A stretch of 64,000 bases of DNA. It comes from Persicaria tinctoria. Lineage: Eukaryota > Streptophyta > Magnoliopsida > Caryophyllales > Polygonaceae. How positions within the stretch are numbered: position 1 is the first letter of the stretch; each line of letters opens with the position of its first letter. A model generated the notes under the pieces. The model did no database searches. It was not told where the DNA came from and was given only the letters and a program-made list of their open reading frames with translations. Positions 23,290 through 34,896 of this stretch are shown piece by piece. The stretch spans positions 68,350,038 through 68,414,037 of the forward strand of contig JBANSL010000007.1 in NCBI GenBank assembly GCA_037127255.1, read 5' to 3'. The translations under genes and the position numbers were made by a program.

Positions 23290-24255
23290 TCTAACAACAC
23301 CCTTTTTTTTATATATATAAATACATTTTGGGATTTTGTATTAAAAAAAACCGACCCGGTTAGGATCCGGATCTAGATCCAGATCCTGAAACCGGATCTT
23401 CATCTTCAACCTCAGAAAACGCATAAGCGCTTTCACTGTGATAAATCCATGAATTCGAATCCCCTCAAATCTCGCTCTAATCTCAACAAAATCAATTCCA
23501 ACGTGATCCAAAACTGATTCGAAAGCTAATCCCTTGTCCAGTTTGAAGTTTTCGAATCAAATCAAACCCTAACAAGATTTCCCCCAATTCGAAATTCCAC
23601 CAAATCCGGCCTTATCATGACAGTTTCGATAAAGAAGGGATAGTGGAGAGCTTTGAATGATTTTATGCAAGACATCTACGGATTCAATTGCATCCAATTT
23701 GCCCTCGAAGCCCCCCTATAAATATCGTGTATTTTTTGTTTTCAATCAAATTCCACCATTGAAGCATCTATTCAAGCTCCAAAGCTATCTAATCGTGTGT
23801 CAAACACTCCCAAGAACAATCCCATTTAGAAAAATATCGAAAACAATTGAAGAATAAAAATCCCTATTTTTTTGGGATTTCCGCTTACCACCACAACCAC
23901 CGGTGTCAGCAGTCGTATTCGCCACTGAGGGCCACCAGGCGCGGCGTCTCCTCCATTGCCATCACGAGTTCCATGAGTCATCGTGCCCGCAACCGTTGGC
24001 AGGAAGCTGTCGGAGTCCCACCGGCGCCACCATTGCACACCAACCTCTAGCCACTGCCTCTGCCAGTCCTTTTCACGATCAATTTGATAGATTTAGAGCG
24101 TTGTGGGTTTAGGAAGGTCATCCATATACTATGTTTATCAGCCGTGACATAATGTTTAGCAATGGTTGAACTGTGATGTTAGACATTGTAAAATAAAAAC
24201 ATCTATATTATCTTATTCCACATATTATGTTGTATTACTTGGTAGACATAGTACT
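23290..24255. other. Unassigned stretch
   Basis: No gene recognised. 23340-23400 has overlapping GGATCCGG/GGATCT words. Confidence 0.35.
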
Positions 24256-24475
24256 GAACTATAACGTCTGATTGGACGTTATACACCCATATTAAAACGT
24301 CAAATTGGAAGTTATTAGATGGCCCGCCCAAGCCCACTTGATAACGTCCAATTGGACGTTGCCGTCTACCCGATCTGCCCCGCCCTAGTCTAGGCATAGC
24401 AACGTTGCATAGTCCAAATTATAACGTTGGATTGGACGTTGTAGTCTAATTGACAATACAACCTTGAATCCAACG
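24256..24475. repeat. Cluster of AACGTC..GACGTT palindromic words
   Basis: Several interrupted palindromes occur, including AACGTCCAATTGGACGTT (perfect, near 24344), AACGTCTGATTGGACGTT and AACGTTGGATTGGACGTT. The words resemble those inside the TIR element at 48434-48909. Clear terminal repeats are not visible here. Confidence 0.6.
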
Positions 24476-24868
24476 TTGATTAACAACTTTAATTCGTGAA
24501 TTTCCTGTGGATATAAGGACACCCAAGAAATAATATCAATTCACTTCCATAACAAGGCTTCGATGGTGCTCGGGGTGTCTATGATCAAGTCGGGCTATTC
24601 ACAATATATAAAGCCAAGGAGGTGCATAACCATGATGCGGTGCATAAGATCAAGACGGTGATCTCCCCAAACGAGGTGGCGAATGTTTAAGAATGAGGAT
24701 AAACCTTTTACCTCCATATTAGCAATATGCACAATCAAAAGTCCTGAAAGAAGAAAAATCATAATTCATAATTAACACCAGAACTTCTAAAATAAGTTAG
24801 AGGCCATTGAAGAACCACCCAAAAAAATATTCATGTTTAATGTATTGCATCAAATGCTTGTTATAAGA
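24476..24868. other. Unassigned stretch with coding-like segment
   Basis: 24550-24690 reads open on + for about 40 codons, but I do not recognise it and no splice structure is evident. Confidence 0.25.
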
Positions 24869-27150
24869 TGATGTCTATGTTTTGGTCATGTTTTATTTTT
24901 TACTCAATTTGAGTTTTTTTCTTAGGTTTTGTGTTGGGTTTTAGGTCGTTGGAGTGGGTTTTCGTATTATTTGTGATATGAAGATCTACACAAGCTTTGG
25001 TTGTGTTTTGCAGGTTTCTAAAGCTAATATGGAGCTATTTTAGAGCATAGGAAGGAGTGAAGGAAAGTTAGAAAGAAGCACGCAAAGAATGGAAGTGAAA
25101 CAAAGCAAAACAAAGGACGAATAGGTCAAACCGAGCCTAATACCGAGTCCAAAAGGGTCGATGACGGAGGGAAAGTCGTTGATTTACCTCTCCAAAAATA
25201 TATCCCAAACAAACAAACTAGTATAGTATGCAAGTAAAGGGTCGAACCCTAGAGAATCAAGTATTTCTGAATATTGTGTATTTATCAATATAAAAAGAAA
25301 GGATTTTTATAAATGAAAATAAAATAAAATAATATTGACAAAAGAAAATAAAGGATAGAAGAAAAACGTTTCCACCTACAAGTTCTCGTCTTTGGTTGGT
25401 TTTATTGATCATCGAATCCTTTTCAAGTTATTATCTTTTCCTACGAATTCCTCTCGTCTTGGTTTAAGTAGATTAAAAGTCCTACGAGTCCAATTAATCC
25501 CTTACACCTCAATGCAACCTTAACACGGTCAAGATTTAACAAAGAGATAGCAAATAGTCCCAAGAACTTGAGCATATAAATAACACTAATTAAACACGGT
25601 AAATCAATGTTTAAGATATATGTCAACTCCCTACATAATCATGCTTCAAAGACGGAATCCACAATCTTATGCGCGCTACTACGGAAATAACACAAATACG
25701 AAAGTATGAAATCCTAGCATGAAATCAATATTATCAAGTTACCTAATCAAGATAATATCAATAACATAATCAATATCACACAAAGAAGTTGAAAGACTTA
25801 TAAAGGAAAAATAACTTATTTTAGAAACTCACAAACCACCAACCAAGTCTCGAAAATGTAGGCGGAAACTAGAAAATTAGCCAAACATGGCTTACCTAAA
25901 CTTTCTTCTCTTCAATGGTGATTTCTCTACTTTTATCCCTTCATAAGAAAACTAACCCTAAACATCCTATTTATAAGCATAAAGTCTTGCATGAATAAGG
26001 TAAAAGATAGACAAATAAGATAGAAACTTCCTAAACGAACTAGATAGAAGATAGACTTTCCATATTTAGTTCAGCGTCAAATTTCACTGGCACCGAAAAT
26101 TCCCGCTAGCAGCGAATGGCCTTAAACAAGATACCATTGGATTTTCGCTACCACCTCGCCATCACACTCGCTGGCAGCGAATGTCCATGCCTTAGAAATT
26201 TTCCAATACTCTTCGATTCCATCATTTTTGCTTCTGCGAGAGCCTCCATCCGCTGCAGCGAGTCCGGCCATCCGCAGCCACGAGTCCATCCTTCCGCTGG
26301 AGCGACTCCATTTGCTAGCAGGGAGTCACCATTCGCTGGCAGCGACTCATGTTGCTTGCTCGCTGACTCTTAGGCTGACTCGACTCGCTGGAAACGAGTT
26401 CCCATTCGCTAGAAGCGAGACATGCTAGCTCCAAGACATCCTCCCGCTGACTCCACTCGCCGGAAGCGAGATTCCATTCGCTGGCAGCGAGTCTTGCTCA
26501 GGCCACCTTCTCGCACATGTTGTTGCTGACTTGATTCGCTGCAGCGGAAAGCCATTCACTATCAGTGAATTTCCAGAAGAATACCATCACGTAGATCTTC
26601 AAAAGAGCTTTCCAACGCATGCTCATATGCGTCGATCGGACATCCGAGGCCTCCGGAAAGTGCGTTACAAGCTCAGCTCGCCAGGCGGACAGCTTTCGCG
26701 ACTCGTCCTTGTTTTCGCTCTTAGACCTCGATTTCGTGCTCCGTTGCTCTCTAGGTTGTTCCATGCTCTCCGAGACTTCTTGCTTAATCTCTCTCAAGTC
26801 TCGCCATAGCCTTCCTTAGCTCCGTTCCTCGTGTTCTTTGCCTCGGATCTACGAATCTACATAAAATCATCGAAATAGCGTAGATTCCGAACTTTTCCAC
26901 AAAACAAGCGCTAATCTAATTAACACTAAAACATGAATATATGGCAATGAAATGAACCTAAACTAATCTATAATGCCTATTGGAATATGCCTTATCAGTC
27001 GACACCGACCAATAGAGTGAGCCAGGAAGAAACAAGAGAAAAACAGAGTCATACCGAACGGCCTACCAAGGGTGTAACGATCCGAGAAGAGAAGTACAAG
27101 ATGAAAATTACCGTCAACCGTGTAACGGACCGAATATAATATCCGGGTTA
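24869..27150 (+). mobile_element. Truncated LTR (U3 part) related to the 13343 family
   Basis: Begins TGATGTCTATG. At 24985-25035 it shares the order AGATCTACA..AAG.TTTGGTT..TTGCAG..GGAGC with the U3 of the 3' LTR. It is interrupted by a solo LTR (25180-26997) and then continues with ACCGA-rich sequence to about 27150, where the similarity fades. No TATA/U5 part is recognised. Confidence 0.55.
25180..26997 (-). mobile_element. Solo LTR (1818 bp), minus strand, TSD GTCGT/GTCGA
   Basis: On the minus strand it starts TGATAAGGCATATTCC and ends GAGAGGTAAATCA. Near its 3' end the reading (minus) TTCGACCCTTTACTTGCATAC is typical of plant Gypsy LTR ends. The flanking 5-mers are GTCGT (25175-25179) and GTCGA (26998-27002), one mismatch apart. 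The U3 part (26080-26570 on +) carries a series of CGCTGGCAGCG-like palindromes. Confidence 0.8.
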
Positions 27151-28106
27151 TGTTTCAAAGGTTGGATACCTTCGTTCTGATCTTGCAATCCAAGTATGGG
27201 TCGAGGTTTCAAAATCCAAAATGTTAAGCTTTAAAAAGGTGGTATTTTAAAACCCAAAGTACGAGATAGAACCGTTGGGTATCCCAAACCTGTCCTACTT
27301 TCTAAGTCGCGCAAACCTTTTAAGTTCAAAAACGCATAACAAAAAGTAATCTAAGGTACAACGTGCCACGACAGAGCCGGGTCAAAACCAAACACTAGGG
27401 AAAACGAGTAAAGTAGTATCATCCAAAGTATACAAGTCTGGTGTCAAGTCAGTCTCTTAGATCTGCGACCCAAATACCACGAAGTCAGGTTGAGCCACTC
27501 ATGCGGGCCCTGAATACCTCGCTGATGACATATAATACACCTATACCTAGAATAAAGGATGCTCTAATGCAATACTAGAATTTAAATCACACAAGCATGT
27601 TGACAGTTTATAAAATGCAGAAAGAGATAAATTGGATCCACATAGAATGCCAAGTGACATGTCACCCTCCTACAATCTGCACCCCTTCCCATTAGTGCAT
27701 ACACTAGCTAGTTCGATGCTATAGCATAAGCATATCTCATATCTCGTCATATCATATCTCATGCTCATCATATTTCATCATCGTATCTCATGCTCATATC
27801 GATGAGGACAACACCTGATGATCGAGGTTGGGTTGTCCTATGAGACCCTAGCAACGACTTTATGACTCATAAGTTAACAACCGTTCTATCATACGCATAG
27901 AGAATACGGATATTCATTCGTATATGCAAGACCTAAGCATGATACTACATGGCATGCGATATGAAACACCTACATACTATATAACACATCAAGCATGAGG
28001 TCCGGTTACTGAGTAAGCTCTCGTAGAAAACTTACCTGAAATGCCAAACAACAAAGAAACAACAGATAATAAAAGTCCATGCAAGTCACAGATCATCTAG
28101 CATATA
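27151..28106. other. Unassigned repeat-like stretch
   Basis: No gene seen. 27720-27830 has repeated TCATATCTCAT words. The rest looks like old repeat DNA. Confidence 0.35.
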
Positions 28107-28339
28107 TTCTCTCAGTTAATTAAAACTTGTCGTTTATTATCCATACACACTTTTTTATAATGATAAAAAATTATATAAAATATTAACTTTTTCATACTTG
28201 TTTTTATAAATTCATACTTAATAGTAATAAGTATGAAATTGTTTAAAAATTTTCAAAAAGTTAATATTTTATATAGATTTTAACATCTAAAAAAGTGTGC
28301 ATGAGTAGTAAAACGTCAAGTTTTAATTAACAGAGGGAG
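28107..28339. mobile_element. Stowaway-like MITE (233 bp)
   Basis: Left TCTCTCAGTTAATTAAAACTTG and right CAAGTTTTAATTAACAGAGGGAG, flanked by TA. The inner arms pair over AAAAAGTTAATATTTTATATA. One base of the terminal CTCCCTC on the left has changed. Confidence 0.8.
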
Positions 28340-28727
28340 TATAAAATAAAACGCAATAAGTCTAATGTTCTAGCTAACTAAGCACAGAGAAACACACATA
28401 AAAATCTTTCTAAAAATCATCCGATAAGGCAAAAAGCTAGATAAGTAAGAAAACATCCGAAAGCCGAGATATGCGAAAGGTTAAACTAGGCGTGGCCACG
28501 GGTTACGGGTCAACCCGTGACCCGACGGGTCCTACGGGTAAATGACCCGGCGGGTCCGGGTTGACGGGTAGGTGGGTAGGGACGGGTAGCGGGTTAGGGT
28601 TAGGGTCGGGGGTTTTGAAACCCGGTGACCCGGCGGGTCGACCCGCCGGGTCAACTCGCCTTTCCAAAACATTTTTTTTGAAAATTTTATTTTTAATAAA
28701 ATAAATTTATAATTATTATGTAAATTA

Positions 28728-28932
28728 TTCTTAGAATAACTCACAATAATACATAAACTAATATGCAATGTGCAATGTGAGACAAATGAACCTCCATCCT
28801 TCTCCTTTTATAGACTTGGAAGTCTTCCTTCCTTCCCCGCCATTCTTAGAATAACTCACAATAATACATAAACTAATATGCAATGTGCAATGTGTGACAA
28901 ATGAACCTCCATCCTTCTCCTTTTATAGACTT
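28728..28932. repeat. 91-bp direct duplication, offset 114 bp
   Basis: 28728-28818 and 28842-28932 are nearly identical. Each contains CTTTTATAGACTTG, a TATA-like motif, so the element may carry a duplicated promoter remnant. Confidence 0.8.
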
Positions 28933-28944
28933 GCAATGTGCAAT

Positions 28945-28996
28945 GTGTGATGTAAGAGGAAAATATATTCTCATATATTTTCCTCTTACATCACAC
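28945..28996. repeat. Perfect 24-bp inverted repeat with 4-nt loop
   Basis: Left arm 28945-28968 (GTGTGATGTAAGAGGA...), loop TCTC, right arm 28973-28996. By eye I find no mismatch. Confidence 0.9.
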
Positions 28997-29330
28997 AATG
29001 AAATTATTGTAGATGAAAGAATTAATATGGAGATATAATTTTCCTACATTTTTAACACTTCATATCAAAGTGATAAAATGTGTTGTGAAGATAAAATCTT
29101 TACATATCATTTATTTATTTATTTTAATAGCCATTTTTAAAAACAAATGATTTTTAAAAAAAAATAATGAAACTTGCCAGGTCAATGGGTCGACCCGGCG
29201 GGTCAACGGGTCAACCCGAACCCGTCAGATTTGCGGGTTAGGGTTCGGGTTGGCCAACCCTGACCCTTGACCCGGCGAGTCGAATTCGTCGACCCGGCGG
29301 GTCCGACCCGTGCCCACGCCTAGGTTAAAC

Positions 29331-30055
29331 ATCTATATCTATATAACTACTTAAAAACAAATAGTTTTTTACACGTGACACTCTCTCCTTCGTTTTCACA
29401 TTTCCGGCCAATTACCTTTTTTTCTTTTTAGTTCCACTTTTACCTTTTTAATTTTTTTTTTCCCCAATCTTAACCCACGCTACTCTAGGATTTGATACCT
29501 CTCCTTCTAATTCACCGCCTCCCCCACCTCTGTCTATTCCATTCATGGGAGACTTCGCCAATTTGAGATTTTCCTCCTTGCCTTGCTGATTCGATGAGTT
29601 CGCCCACCTCCTCTGTTGAGGTTCTATCCCCTCCACTCCTCCATCTTTCTCCGTTTTTTAACTTCAATTTCACAGGTTTTCGCCTATTTGTTTTAGGTGT
29701 ATCGTGGGTGAAGTTCTGCCATTTTCTCGGCCTTATGCCGACGGTTTGTTGTGCTTCGGCGGCGTCCTATATTATTGCCTTGTGGCGGTGGTTGTGCTCC
29801 GACCTTGTGGTGGTGATTTGTTCTTGAATTGAGCAGGAAGGCATAATTTTATTTTTAAAGTGGAATTTGAAGTTACTTGCATATCCTTCATGTTTTGCCC
29901 GTGAGCTTCCTCTTTTTGTTGAATCATGGATTTCCTTCTCTTTCAATTTCAATCACTATCGTTGGAGTGAGCATGATATTTGTCATAATGCATTAGTGGA
30001 GGTCATGTTCACATGTATTGATGGTGGAAAACTACTTCATGCTTCAATATACTAG
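29331..30055. other. Flank with a short repeat shared with 38487
   Basis: 29820-29870 (CTTGAATTGAGCAGGAAG...) recurs at 38487-38535 on the other side of the Harbinger element. No gene recognised. Confidence 0.4.
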
Positions 30056-30288
30056 GTGGATCTTTTAAGAGGCCACAAGGCAGACAAAGTTGATGTCACT
30101 TTACTGCCAGATGAATTGGAAGCTATGGGCAATGTTTTGCCTGGTGAGTAAGTAAATATATAGTAATAAATTTTTAAAAGTTTATTGTTTTTGTTTTAAA
30201 AAAACTGCTTGTGCACATCTATGCAGGTACGGATAAGCAAGGGAAGAAGAGATTCAACGTAGTTAGCGCGACAATTACAGTGACATGA
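30056..30288 (+). pseudogene. Two short coding-like exons, product not recognised
   Basis: Exon 30056-30143 reads VDLLRGHKADKVDVTLLPD then ELEAMGNVLP. It ends in a strong donor (CCTG|GTGAGT). After an 83-bp intron the acceptor TATGCAG at 30226 opens exon 30227-30288. The split Gly codon restores GTDKQGKKRFNVVSATITVT and a stop. The phase match across a good intron argues that this was once a real gene. No start or upstream exon is visible, and the Harbinger element lies 46 bp downstream. I do not recognise the family. Confidence 0.4.
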
Positions 30289-31176
30289 TACACTCAGCAG
30301 AAGGCTAAAACACACACAATCGTGTGTGTTTTAAGGTCGTGTTTGGCAACGGGGTGGGAGTAGGTGGATTGGGATGGATTTTTGGGGGTGGACGGGGTGG
30401 GGATGGAATCTCGGGGTAGAATTTTGAATCCATTTTCATCCCTTCCCACCCCATTTCATGTTTGGTTGGGTTATAAAGTTTTGGTGGGTGGAGCCACCCA
30501 AAAAGTCCCAAATACCCCCACTAAACCACATGAAAAATGACCATTATGTCCCTTCCTATTACCCTCACCCCCAACCCATATTTTCCACTTCCCGTCATAG
30601 AAGGAGCCAGTTGATAGCAAAGAGAATCTGTCCACCGCCTGGTGACGACGACCGAAGGCCGCCCTTGCCCCGAACTTTCGACGCCCTTCACATGTAAGTT
30701 CTCTGAGCCTAGTTCCATTATTTCAATTTCAAAAAGCTAGATTGGGGTTGGGATGTGGGGTTCCCTTTCGAATGAGGTGTGAGTGTTTGGAAAACCCCAA
30801 TTTCTCCATTGTCGGCGGAAGATGGCATGAACTGAAGTCGGGCGTAATTAGGGTTAGACTGATTTGCTTGGATATATTAATTTGCCTAATTTTTTATTGG
30901 AACCTCCATTGGAGTGTGGTGTTAGGGTATAGGTACCGATTTGGGGGCGAACGCATTCCAAATGGAATCTGAATTAGGGTTAGACGTGTTCGGGTACCGA
31001 CTGATTAACCATGAACGCCATGTTGTGTCTAATGTTTTTTGTTATATGTCGAATTCCTTCTTCTGTTCGTTCATGGTTATAACTTTGTTGTCGTCCCTGC
31101 ATTCGGCCACAACCTACCCATTTTTTGATGCCATTTACTCGCCGGCGACGCCGATAGAACTAGGCTCGAGACCCAA

Positions 31177-32437
31177 ATGGAGTCCCCTGCTCCGACGAAG
31201 GGGACAGGTGAAGGAAAGGAGAAGAAAGCTAAGTCGGCTTCTGACGAGAAAAACGCAGTTCCTGCTGCATTCTATTGGTCATTGGAATTGACCAAGAAGT
31301 TGATGCTTATGCTCCTTGCTTACCAGCGGGAAAATGGTAAGGACCAATCCTTCAAATGGGGACCAATTAATACTAGCTTCGAGGCAGCGACAGGGAAGAA
31401 GTGCAACCAGTACACCCTCAAGAACCGTACTCGCGACATGAAGCAAATCTTCCAATCTTGGAAGAAGCCGAAATAAGGGGAGACCGGCCTAGGATGGGAT
31501 GAGGCCCCTGGTACCATTATGGCCCCCGACGAGTGGTGGGAAAAGAAAATCGCGGTATGTGTTTGTCTTCCCTTTGCCTTTTACATTTCTAATCCAGCGG
31601 CCACTTCTATGCCATCGACATTCAACAAGCATCACCCCCATTGCGCAGGAGGATAACAACTTCAGCAGGTTCAGGAAGAAGGGCATCCCTCCCGACCTTG
31701 AAGATATGTGGCACCAAGTATTCGGAGGCACGGTCGCAATAGGCGAGTACTGCGTCGCCCCCTCCATGGACCCTAGAGCACGGGCTGCGCAGGCGGCCAT
31801 AGACCTTGAAAAGGAGCTGGAAAATGACTCCCCCACTGGTGACGACGACCCAACTGTCGAACCCAACGGGTCGCAATATGAGGGGGTCGATAAGGAGTTC
31901 AACGAGCTCTTCGCCACCCCTCGTGGTCAAGGTGGAACGCCCTCTATAGAAGAGGTTGTTCGGGGCCTTTGTGACGATGATGCCACACCCCCTGCTCCAG
32001 ATGGGCCAGGCGTTGATGGATCAGGGCCTTCCCAGCCATCGAGGTCTAAGCGCGGCCCAGGATCATCCACCCCCTCCTCCCGGAGGAGTTCCAAGCGCAA
32101 CATCCGTTCGTAGGAGGGGATCAGGCTGTTTGAAAGGAGCGTAGGCATCATGGATGACAGGTCACAACAAATCATCGACATACTACATCGGGATGAGGTA
32201 TCGTCGAACGCTCCCTAAGATACAACGAAGGAAGTGCTCGACGTTGTGAGGTCAATGGTTGGCGAGGGGCTGTTCACTGAAGGTGACCCCCTATGCTGCT
32301 TCAGCTTAGCGATCATCAAGTCACCGGAGCGACGCGAGGTCTTCGTTCAGCTCGATAGCAACGTGGCCAGGTTAAAGTGGCTTCGGTGGTTGTACTCCAC
32401 CAACGATGGGCAGCAGCTGACGACAATACCACCGTGA
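31177..32437 (+). pseudogene. Harbinger ORF1: Myb/SANT-like DNA-binding protein
   Basis: Starts MESPAPTKGTGEGKEKK. It is followed by a Myb_DNA-bind_3-like domain: FYWSLELTKKLMLMLLAYQ, then FKWGPINTSFEAATGKK and LKNRTRDMKQIFQSWKK. A TAA stop falls at 31474. The reading continues to MAPDEWWEKKIA, a donor at 31555 and an acceptor at 31648, then EDNNFSRFRKKGIPPDLEDMW and VFGGTVAIGEYCVAPS. A Ser/Arg-rich basic tail and a C-terminal helix (REVFVQLDSNVARLKWLRWL) follow, with more stops near 32111 and 32216. The protein normally helps transposase bind the ends. Confidence 0.85.
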
Positions 32438-32632
32438 CCACTGTTTTACCCTCACCTTTAACGAACGTTGCACCATGTCTGAACTTCGAGCCTATATTAT
32501 TTTATGCTGCTGAATAATCTGTCCGGATTCCTTAGTGGTGATGTTTTCCAATATTTCATGTCGTTGTTGTTTTACAATCGCAAGGTTGGAACTTTCATAG
32601 GTTCCATGATATACATTTTCCAACAGTATGTA

Positions 32633-32848
32633 ATAAGCATTTGATGACACTGTGTATGCTATTTCGTTCCGTGTTGATGTTGGTCTGCGCTGTGCTTTGG
32701 CTTCTTATTGTTGATCTAGCCGATTGTTGTATTCATCTACATAAGCATTTGATGACACTGTGTATGCTATTTCGTTCCGTGTTGATGGTTGTCTACGCTG
32801 TGCTTTGGCTTCTTATTGTCGATGTACGCGATTGTTGTATTCATCTAT
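32633..32848. repeat. Tandem duplication, 2 x 108 bp
   Basis: ATAAGCATTTGATGACAC starts both copies (32633 and 32741). It lies directly upstream of the transposase exon, in what should be its promoter or intron. Confidence 0.85.
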
Positions 32849-32867
32849 ATAATCATTGTCCCTGCAG

Positions 32868-34176
32868 GAACCCGGACACGGTACGCGAGCGCCGTCGACG
32901 ACGTCGTCGTACACAAGCGAAGGTCGTCGCCGCCTTCTTCGATCTCCTTCGCACTTGGATCCCCATTGCGAAACACTACTTCAAAAGGGTGCATAAGGTA
33001 CCGCGGTTTATAGGGGACTACACCGGAGCACGCTGGGTAGACCAGATCCTCACCCACCGTTCACAATCTAGGAGCGTAAACGCATTTCGAATGGAGAAGG
33101 GTGCCTTCATCCGCCTGTGCGGGATGCTTGAGAACCAGTACGGACTTCGGGGTTCTGACCAACTTTCTATCATAGAGAAGGTGGCCATCTTCGTCAACAC
33201 CATGGCATGGGGTTCGAGCCATCGAAACTCATGCGAGCGTTTCCTTCGTTCCACGTACACGATCTCGAAGTCCATTTCGGAAGTGCTTGAAGCAATATGT
33301 GGGGGGCCATCCAACGGGTATCGCGGACTAGCAGGGGACCTGATCCGGCCTCGAGATCCTCATTTCGCCGAAGTACCGGAGCAGATTAGGAACGACAACC
33401 GCTACTGGCCATACTTCAAGGGTGCAATCGGCGCTATTGACGGGACGCACATTGAAGCACATATACGGAGAGAGGACTAGCAACGGTTCCGATGCAGGAA
33501 GGGCACAACAACATACAATGTGATGACCGTCTGTGACTTTGATCTGCGATTTACCTTCATTTCCGCCGGATGGGAGGGCAGCGCACACGATGATCGTGTG
33601 TTCGATCATGCATTGAAAACGAGCGCCCTCCGGTTCCCTCATCCACCGCCAAGTAGGTACTACCTTTGCAACAAGAGATACCCATTCCAAAATGGGTACA
33701 TGATCCCTTTCTCGACGATAAAGTACCACCACCCGACGTTCGTGGCAACCCAACCAAAGAACGAGAAAGAAGCCTTCAACAAGGCGCACTCTTCCCTCCG
33801 AGGCGCGGTAGAAAGGTCATTTGGGATATTGAAGGCCAAGTGGAGGATCCTCCATCAGCTTCCAAAGTATTCGATACGTAAGCAGATTTTCATAATCATT
33901 GCATGCTTCGCCCTACACAATTACGTTTGGGATACGAAGGATCCATCGGACTCCGATGAAGAAGACGATCCCAGATTCACTGAACCTACGGGAAATGACA
34001 TCCCGTCTGACGGGGATGGTGACGAAGATGCACACGACGCGGGCGAGGAGGTTGGACACGAGGACGACGACCCGTTTTTCCCTGATGAGGCGGCGCCTGG
34101 TACAAATGCACAAATCAGAGCACTGAGGGACGACATTACTCAGCAGATATGGAACGCCCGTGGCGGTCGCATGTAA
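32868..34176 (+). pseudogene. PIF/Harbinger DDE transposase (DDE_Tnp_4), one internal stop
   Basis: The exon opens after TCCCTGCAG (AG at 32866-32867) with an Arg-rich stretch. Then come helix-turn-helix-like sequence (FIRLCGMLENQYGLR, SIIEKVAIFVNTMAWGSS) and the catalytic core. The core has GAIDGTHIEA (first Asp), GSAHDDRVF (second Asp) and GAVERSFGILKAKWRIL (Glu). It ends with an acidic tail and a stop at 34174-34176. One in-frame TAG at 33478-33480 lies between the first and second Asp and is otherwise in frame on both sides. It probably arose from CAG. No other break is visible. Confidence 0.92.
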
Positions 34177-34896
34177 AGGGAGGTTGGCACTTTTGGTGGT
34201 TCTACAGGACTTCTATCATTTTGGTGGTTAAATAGTTTAAGGGTGGTAACATTTTGATGGTTGGATCATGTGAGGGACCTTGTTTAGTTAAGGGTTGTAA
34301 CATTTTGAGGGTTGGTTGAATGGTTGGATGACAGCAGGGACCTTGTTTATGTAATGTTAGGTTGATATAACAATTGTTACGTGCCAATATAAGAACAACG
34401 TTTTGTCATAAGTGTAAATTTTGTCATGGATAATGATTCGGCACTCTCGAGTGTCCACCACTTCTAGGAGACATAGGGAAGCAATCATAGAAACCATATA
34501 AGTGTACATTTTGTCATGGATAATTGAATGTCATGTGGCAAGAAAATTACTCGGTTGAAATGCATAACACCAACAAGTGGAATTGTAATAGACATGCATA
34601 ATATAGGAGGGACATTGGCCTATACATACCATATCCGATCATACAGGCACCATTCATAACGGTGCAACCACATTCGGCGTTCCAAAAAACAACAACCAAC
34701 CGAGCGTGGGTGAGACATTGTTTCTAACTACCCTTGCATAGGCCCCGAACTGCACAAAATGGGGGTCATCCGCCACATACAGAGTTCGTCCAATTCCAAA
34801 AAAACACAACTGTTTGGCATCACATCAGTTTGTGGCAACAACAACAACAACATCACAAGTTTTGGCAAAAAGAAAACAGAACTGGCTTCGGAGGTC
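34177..34896 (+). other. Convergent 3' region of the Harbinger genes
   Basis: 3' flank shared by the transposase (+) and the antisense coding region (-). It has GGTGGTAACATTTTGATGG-like repeats at 34190-34340. No gene seen. Confidence 0.5.

Larger units (their letters stand above)
28487..29322. mobile_element. hAT-like non-autonomous element (836 bp), exact TSD GGTTAAAC
   Basis: Identical 8-bp GGTTAAAC lies at 28479-28486 and 29323-29330. The termini are TAGGCGTGGCCACGGGT and ACCCGTGCCCACGCCTA. Both ends are packed with GGGTC/GACCC words, including GGCGGGTCGACCCGCC at about 28630. An internal 91-bp direct duplication and a perfect 24-bp hairpin are listed separately. There is no transposase. 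Confidence 0.92.
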
